In this document: one piece after another, positions 56,550 to 64,000 of the stretch
How positions within the stretch are numbered: position 1 is the first letter of the stretch
Layout of the letters: each line of letters begins with the position of its first letter
Source of the DNA: Micromonospora fulviviridis
GTDB lineage: Bacteria; Actinomycetota; Actinomycetes; Mycobacteriales; Micromonosporaceae
Assembly: GCF_014648395.1 (NCBI RefSeq)
Contig: NZ_BMRA01000005.1
Location: forward strand, 509,100-573,099
Length of the DNA stretch: 64,000 nt
Reading direction: 5' to 3'
Position numbers and translations under genes: made by a program
Notes under the pieces: generated by a model
The model's input: the letters and a program-made list of their open reading frames with translations, nothing else
Database searches by the model: none
What the model was told of the DNA's origin: nothing

Positions 56550-56973
56550 GCCGGGGACGCGCGCGGCGGAGGCGGTCGCGGACCGCGGCTGGCGACTGCG
56601 CCACCTGCCGGTGCTGGTCGTCGCCTCGGTGGTGATGGCCGCCGTGGCGGCGGTGGCCGGCGGGCTGGCCCGGGGCGCGGACGGCGCGCTCGGCGCGGCG
56701 GCCGGGGTGGCCGTCACCGCGGCCAGCTACACGCTCACCACGGTCGTGCTGGCCTGGGCGGACGCCCGGGACCCGCAGCTCGTGCTGCCGTTCGGGGTCG
56801 GCGTCTACATCGCCAAGATGACCCTGCTCGGCGGGGTGATGGTGCTGGTCGCGTCGACCGGCTGGCCGGGGCTGGTCCCGTTCGCCCTGGGCATCGCCGC
56901 GGGCGTGGTGATCTGGACCGGGGTGCACATCTGGTGGCTGGCCACGGTGCACGCCCGCCGCGTCCACACCTGA
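56542..56973 (+). CDS. AtpI-like four-TM membrane protein at head of ATP synthase cluster
   Basis: A 143-aa hydrophobic protein with four predicted TM helices (about 23-43, 47-70, 82-104 and 107-128) and a basic HARR C-terminal end. Size, topology and place before atpB match the AtpI proteins of other actinobacteria, which help assemble the c-ring or carry Mg2+; sequence alone does not prove it. GTG 56542 is chosen because it overlaps the glyA stop (GTGGCTGA); the frame extends to 56521 inside glyA. A 173-bp gap with likely promoters follows. Confidence 0.65.
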   Translation: MAEPGTRAAEAVADRGWRLRHLPVLVVASVVMAAVAAVAGGLARGADGALGAAAGVAVTAASYTLTTVVLAWADARDPQLVLPFGVGVYIAKMTLLGGVMVLVASTGWPGLVPFALGIAAGVVIWTGVHIWWLATVHARRVHT

Positions 56974-57040
56974 TCCGTCCCACGGTTCGGACGGCACGCC
57001 GTGTGTCCGCGATCGGTCATTCTCTCAGTGGCGAGAGGGG

Positions 57041-57136
57041 AGTAGCGTGCCTCCAGACGACTTCGCCCACCCGTGTCCCACACAACAAGGTTGTGCGGGG
57101 GGTGAGGCACAGCCTCTTCGGCTCGACTGATATCGT
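57041..57136 (+). promoter_or_regulatory. Promoter region of the ATP synthase operon
   Basis: Two -10 candidates: TAGCGT (57041-57046) and TATCGT (57131-57136), the second 10 nt before the first ATG of the operon. Between them is a short inverted repeat CACAAC-AAG-GTTGTG (57081-57095), a possible operator. No match to a full Rex box was seen. Confidence 0.4.
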
Positions 57137-57146
57137 TCGCCCCGTC

Positions 57147-57383
57147 ATGGCCGGTGACCAGAAACCCCCCAGCACTGGCGGCCCGGGCGACGTTCCGTCC
57201 GGTGCCGGCCAGGGTTGGACCGCGCTCAGCTACCTCATCGGAGGCATGCTCGTGTGGGGCTTCATCGGCTGGCTGGTCGACCAGTGGCTCGACCTCGGCG
57301 GCATCGCCACCGGGATCGGCGTCGTGCTCGGCATGGCCGGGGGAATCGTCCTGGTCGTCCGCCGACTCGGCACGCCTACTTAG
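57147..57383 (+). CDS. AtpZ/AtpI family (ATPase gene 1-like) small membrane protein
   Basis: A 78-aa protein with a Pro/Gly-rich N-terminus and two TM helices (about 24-42 and 50-70) joined by VDQWLDLGG, the layout of the AtpZ (ATPase_gene1) family. AtpZ and AtpI together form a divalent-cation channel linked to ATP synthase in some bacteria. Its stop lies 11 bp before the atpB start. It is the first gene after the operon promoters. Confidence 0.8.
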   Translation: MAGDQKPPSTGGPGDVPSGAGQGWTALSYLIGGMLVWGFIGWLVDQWLDLGGIATGIGVVLGMAGGIVLVVRRLGTPT

Positions 57384-57394
57384 GAAGGGACGCG

Positions 57395-58192
57395 GTGTTC
57401 GGACAGGCGAACGTCCTGGCAGCGGGCCAGGCGGAATTCCCACCCAGTGTGGAGGACTTCTACCTGCCCAGCATCCTGCCCTGGGGTGCGCACGACAACT
57501 ACTGGTTCACCAAGATCACGTTCATGGTCTGGCTGGCCGTCGGGGTCCTGATCCTGTTCTTCCTGCTCAGCTACCGCAACCCGAAGCTGGTGCCGACGAA
57601 GAAGCAGTGGTTCGCCGAGTCGGTCTACGGCTTCGTCCGGAACAACATCGCGGTCGACATGATCGGGCACGCGGGGGTGCGGTTCGCGCCGTACTTCACC
57701 ACGCTCTTCTGCTTCATCCTGCTGACCAACGCGTTCGCGATCATCCCGTTCTTCCAGATCTCGCCGAACTCGCACATCGCCTTCCCGGCGTTCCTCGCCG
57801 TGATCAGCTACGTGATGTTCAACTGGATCGGCATCCGGCACCACGGCTTCGTCAAGTACTTCAAGAACTCGCTCATCCCGCCGGCACCCTGGTACATCCT
57901 GCCGCTGCTGATCCCGATCGAGTTCTTCTCGACGTTCCTGGTCCGGCCGTTCTCGCTGGCCGTCCGTCTCTTCGCGAACATGTTCGCCGGCCACATGCTC
58001 CTGCTGGTCTTCACGCTCGGCGGCTTCGCCATGCTCAGCGCCAACGCCTGGCTGGCGCCGGTCTCGGTGCTGTCCTGGGTGATGACGATCGCGCTGACCT
58101 TCCTCGAGTTCCTGGTGATCTGTCTGCAGGCGTACGTCTTCACGGTGCTGACCGCCAGCTACGTGCAGGGTGCGCTCGCCGAAGAGCACTGA
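57395..58192 (+). CDS. atpB: F1Fo ATP synthase subunit a
   Basis: A 265-aa integral membrane subunit that forms the two proton half-channels against the c-ring. The key Arg is in VRPFSLAVRLFANMFAGHM, and the C-terminal helix carries FLEFLVICLQAYVFTVLTASY. GTG 57395 is chosen because GGAAGGGA ends 4 nt upstream and follows the AtpZ stop directly. Length is typical of actinobacteria. Confidence 0.96.
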   Translation: MFGQANVLAAGQAEFPPSVEDFYLPSILPWGAHDNYWFTKITFMVWLAVGVLILFFLLSYRNPKLVPTKKQWFAESVYGFVRNNIAVDMIGHAGVRFAPYFTTLFCFILLTNAFAIIPFFQISPNSHIAFPAFLAVISYVMFNWIGIRHHGFVKYFKNSLIPPAPWYILPLLIPIEFFSTFLVRPFSLAVRLFANMFAGHMLLLVFTLGGFAMLSANAWLAPVSVLSWVMTIALTFLEFLVICLQAYVFTVLTASYVQGALAEEH

Positions 58193-58261
58193 TCCCACTC
58201 TTTCGCACCAACCGTTGTCGTCCCGCGTGACCGTCACGCGTGATAACCAGGAGGAACCGTA

Positions 58262-58495
58262 ATGAGCATCCTTGCCGAGGTAACGGGCAGCACCGCTGCC
58301 ATCGGTTACGGCCTGGCCGCCATCGGCCCGGGCATCGGCGTGGGCCTGGTCTTCTCGGCCTACATCCAGTCGACGGCCCGCCAGCCGGAGTCGTCCCGGA
58401 TGACCCTCCCGTACGTCTGGATCGGCTTCGCCGTCATCGAGGCGCTGGCCCTGCTCGGCATCGCCTTCGGCTTCATCTGGGCCGGCACCGCCTGA
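58262..58495 (+). CDS. atpE: F1Fo ATP synthase subunit c
   Basis: A 77-aa hairpin of two TM helices that forms the proton-driven ring. TM1 has the Gly-rich GYGLAAIGPGIGVGLV and TM2 the proton-carrying Glu60 (FAVIEALALLG). The polar loop ARQPE that contacts gamma and epsilon is present. Proton rather than sodium coupling is expected. An AGGAGG binding site precedes the ATG. Confidence 0.97.
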   Translation: MSILAEVTGSTAAIGYGLAAIGPGIGVGLVFSAYIQSTARQPESSRMTLPYVWIGFAVIEALALLGIAFGFIWAGTA

Positions 58496-58524
58496 TCCAG
58501 CCCCTCTGACCGGGAGGTTTTCCC

Positions 58525-59064
58525 ATGTACTTCCTCGCCGCGGAGGGTGGTGAAGCGGCCCACAACCCGATCATTCCCGCCTGGGAGGAGATCGTGGTCG
58601 GCGGCATCGCCTTCATCGTGCTCTGCTTCGTGCTGATGAAGTTCGTCTTCCCGCGCATGGAGCAGACGTTCCAGGCCCGGGTCGACGCGATCGAGGGCGG
58701 CATCAAGCGCGCCGAGGCCGCCCAGGCCGAGGCGAACCAGCTGCTCGAGCAGTACCGGGCCCAGCTCGCGGAGGCGCGTACCGACGCCGCCAAGATCCGC
58801 GACGACGCCCGGGCCGACGCCGAGGGCATCCGCCAGGACATCCTCGCCAAGGCGCGCGAGGAGTCCGACCGGATCATCGCCGCCGGCAAGGAGCAGCTCG
58901 CCGCCGAGCGGGCCACCATCGTGCGTGAGCTGCGCACCGAGGTGGGCACCATCGCGGTGGACCTGGCCAGCAAGATCGTCGGCGAGTCGCTCGCTGACGA
59001 GGCGCGTCGCAAGGGCACCGTGGACCGGTTCCTGAGCGGTCTCGAGAGCACGGGGGCCCGCTGA
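58525..59064 (+). CDS. atpF: F1Fo ATP synthase subunit b
   Basis: A 179-aa peripheral-stalk subunit: one N-terminal TM helix (about 19-42, GGIAFIVLCFVLMKFVF) followed by a long charged alpha-helix that forms the stator coiled coil. It is a separate gene, unlike the fused b-delta of mycobacteria. GGGAGG precedes the ATG. Its TGA overlaps the atpH ATG (TGATG). Confidence 0.96.
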   Translation: MYFLAAEGGEAAHNPIIPAWEEIVVGGIAFIVLCFVLMKFVFPRMEQTFQARVDAIEGGIKRAEAAQAEANQLLEQYRAQLAEARTDAAKIRDDARADAEGIRQDILAKAREESDRIIAAGKEQLAAERATIVRELRTEVGTIAVDLASKIVGESLADEARRKGTVDRFLSGLESTGAR

Positions 59065-59885
59065 TGCAGGCCGCCAGCCGGGAGTCGTACAAGGTCGCGG
59101 CCGAGCGCCTCGACGCGTACGCCCGCGGCGCGGAGCCGTCGGCGGTGTCCTCCACCGCCGACGACATCCTCTCCGTCGCCGCGCTGCTGCGGCGTGAGCC
59201 GCGGCTGCGCCGGGCGCTCTCCGACCCGGCCCGCCCCGGTGCGGACCGGGCCGGCCTGCTCGGCGACATGCTGCGCGGCCGGATCGGCGCGGAGGCGCTC
59301 GACCTGGTCACCTCGCTGATCTCCGGCCGCTGGTCGGCCCCGACGGAACTGCTCGACGGCACCGAGCGGCTGGGCGTCGAGGCGCTCCTGGCGAGCGCCG
59401 ACAAGGCCGGCGAGCTGGGCGAGGTCGAGGACGAGCTGTTCCGGTTCGGGCAGGTCGTCTCCGGTTCGCCGGAGCTGTCCAACGCGCTCTCCGACCCGAT
59501 GGCCCCGGCCGAGCGCCGGGCCACCCTGGTTGACCAGCTGCTCGCCGGCAAGGCCCGGCCGATCACCGGTTACCTCGTCGGGGTCGCGCTCGGCGGGTTC
59601 GGGGGACGCTCCTTCACCGGGGCGCTCACCCGGCTGGTCGAGCTGGCCGCCGATCGGCAGGACCGTCAGGTCGCGTACGTGACCGTGGCGGCCCCGCTGA
59701 GTGACGAGGAGGAGCGACGCCTCGGTGCACGCCTCTCCGAGATGTACGGTCGAGAGGTTTCCGTCAAGCAGGTGGTCGACCCCGACGTGCTCGGTGGCGT
59801 CAGCGTGCGGGTCGGCTCCGACCTGTACGACGGCACCGTCCTGCGCCGCCTCAACGAGACCCGCAACGCGCTCGCGAAGCGCTGA
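59064..59885 (+). CDS. atpH: F1Fo ATP synthase subunit delta
   Basis: A 273-aa stator subunit that joins the b stalk to the top of F1. It is about 100 residues longer than the E. coli protein, as usual in actinobacteria such as Streptomyces. The C-terminal VAAPLSDEEERRLGARLSEMYGREVSV and VGSDLYDGTVLRRL are diagnostic. It overlaps atpF and is followed by an 85-bp gap before atpA. Confidence 0.95.
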   Translation: MQAASRESYKVAAERLDAYARGAEPSAVSSTADDILSVAALLRREPRLRRALSDPARPGADRAGLLGDMLRGRIGAEALDLVTSLISGRWSAPTELLDGTERLGVEALLASADKAGELGEVEDELFRFGQVVSGSPELSNALSDPMAPAERRATLVDQLLAGKARPITGYLVGVALGGFGGRSFTGALTRLVELAADRQDRQVAYVTVAAPLSDEEERRLGARLSEMYGREVSVKQVVDPDVLGGVSVRVGSDLYDGTVLRRLNETRNALAKR

Positions 59886-59970
59886 TCAGCGTCTTAGCAG
59901 CCCTGATTCGACGCCATCGGACCGGTCGGTACTAGGTATCCCGGGCCCCTGATACTTAAGGAAGCAGAGG

Positions 59971-61623
<1,653 letters not shown>

Positions 61624-61626
61624 TCC

Positions 61627-62555
61627 ATGGCGGCCCAGGTTCGCGTTCTTCGCCAGCGGATCCGCTCGGCGAAGGGGATGAAGAAGATCACCAAGGCGAT
61701 GGAGCTCGTGGCGACGAGCCGCATCGCCAAGGCCCAGGCTCGGGTGGAGGCGTCGCTGCCGTACGCCAACGCCATCACCGGCGTGCTCACGGCGCTGGCG
61801 TCCAACGCGCGGATCGACCACCCGCTGCTCACCCCGCGTGAGCGGGTGCGGCGGGCGGGCGTCCTGCTGGTCACCAGTGACCGGGGCCTGGCCGGCGGCT
61901 ACAGCTCCAACGCGATCAGGACCGCGGAGTCGCTGATCGCCCGGCTCAAGGCCGATGGCAAGGAGCCGGTGCTCTACGTCATCGGGCGGAAGGGCGTGGG
62001 GTTCTACCGGTTCCGTAACCGGGAGATCGCAGCCAGTTGGACGGGCTTCTCGGAGCAGCCCTCCTTCGCGGACGCCCGCGAGGTGGGCGAGACGCTGATC
62101 AAGGCGTTCTCGGCCGGCGCGGACGACGTGGACGGGCAGGCCGGGGCGGACGGGATCGCCGGTGTCGACGAACTGCACATCGTCTACACCGAGTTTCACT
62201 CCCTGATGACCCAGACGCCGGTCGCGAAGGTCATCGGCCCGATGCAGGTCGAGGACCGGCCGCGGTCCGAGGGGCTGCTGCCGGCGTACGAGTTCGAGCC
62301 GGAGGCGGAGGCGCTGCTCGACGCGCTGCTGCCGAAGTACATCAACACGCGGATCTACGCGGCGTTGATCGAATCGGCGGCGAGTGAGTCGGCGTCCCGG
62401 CGGCGGGCGATGAAGAGCGCCACCGACAACGCCGAAGAGATGATCGAGAAGTACACGCGTGAGATGAACTCGGCCCGCCAGGCCGGGATCACCCAGGAGA
62501 TCAGCGAGATCGTCGGCGGCGCGAACGCGCTGGCCGCGTCGGGAAGTGAAGTGTG

Positions 62556-62556
<1 letters not shown>
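61627..62556 (+). CDS. atpG: F1Fo ATP synthase subunit gamma
   Basis: A 309-aa central-stalk subunit that rotates inside F1. The two terminal helices are recognised by RVLRQRIRSAKGMKKITKAMELVATSRI at the N-terminus and ASESASRRRAMKSATDNAEEMI near the C-terminus. A short polar insertion (about 158-180) is typical of actinobacterial gamma subunits, where it may limit ATP hydrolysis. The start lies 3 bp after atpA; the stop overlaps atpD (TGATG). Confidence 0.96.
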
Positions 62557-63992
<1,436 letters not shown>

Positions 63993-64000
63993 GAGCCCGA

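Noticed and set aside
57081..57095. Rex (NADH-sensing) operator at the ATP synthase promoter
   Set aside because: The inverted repeat CACAAC-AAG-GTTGTG has the arms in the opposite order and spacing from TTGTGAA-N-TTCACAA.
59886..59970. Strong internal promoter between atpH and atpA
   Set aside because: A TAGGTAT-like element exists but no good -35 at proper spacing; read-through from upstream is enough to explain expression.

Overview
The window is high-GC actinobacterial DNA, most likely from Micromonospora or a close relative in the Micromonosporaceae. The evidence is the strong G/C third-position bias, the many GTG starts and one TTG start, the secreted CBM/Fn3-linked glycoside hydrolases, and the conserved order argS-lysA-hom-thrC ... 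thrB-rho ... rpmE-prfA ... prmC-sua5-ptp ... glyA-atp. No lookup was possible, so the genus is an inference. No prophage, CRISPR array or intact insertion sequence was seen.

Layout. 1-2.6 kb: the end of a GH16 glucanase with CBM6, then a CBM2-Fn3-GH18 chitinase. 2.6-8.4 kb: DedA, a DUF1349 protein, a trehalose-synthase-like GH13 enzyme, an SDR, two small membrane proteins and a Gfo/Idh oxidoreductase. 8.4-11.2 kb: an Erm-type 23S rRNA methyltransferase behind a long leader (39-codon leaderless ORF plus a chain of mutually exclusive hairpins), a DUF2795 protein and an erythromycin-esterase-family protein. 11.2-17.5 kb: TetR-MMPL, HxlR-MFS and a MocR-type regulator. 17.5-24.3 kb: a PEP-mutase-like enzyme, a stand-alone LigD polymerase domain, a large subtilase and a TrmB/LuxR hybrid regulator. 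24.3-26.9 kb: tRNA-Arg(CCG), a decayed or domesticated IS630-transposase-like gene, and a DUF305/DUF3105 pair.

27-41.4 kb: argS, lysA, hom and thrC form a tight operon. thrB lies 5.7 kb further on, separated by an RND pump, a polysaccharide deacetylase and an MFS transporter, and is followed by rho. 41.5-46 kb: a secreted phosphodiester-glycosidase/metallophosphatase fusion, and a T4-type polynucleotide kinase-phosphatase on the other strand. 46.2-51.5 kb: rpmE, prfA, an inserted diguanylate cyclase, prmC, sua5 and a low-molecular-weight tyrosine phosphatase. 51.6-56.5 kb: a class A penicillin-binding protein, an atypical SDR, glyA. 56.5-64 kb: the F1Fo ATP synthase cluster (AtpI-like, AtpZ-like, atpB-E-F-H-A-G-D; atpC would lie just outside).

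Two themes recur. First, many genes lack a Shine-Dalgarno sequence and instead have a TANNNT-like -10 hexamer 6-8 nt before the start codon, the signature of leaderless mRNA; two of these promoters drive very short ORFs placed ahead of larger genes. Second, a conserved housekeeping backbone is broken by accessory genes with their own promoters and terminators. No stretch over 300 bp lacks a gene; the longest non-coding stretches are the rho leader (39122-39415) and the erm leader (8580-8848).
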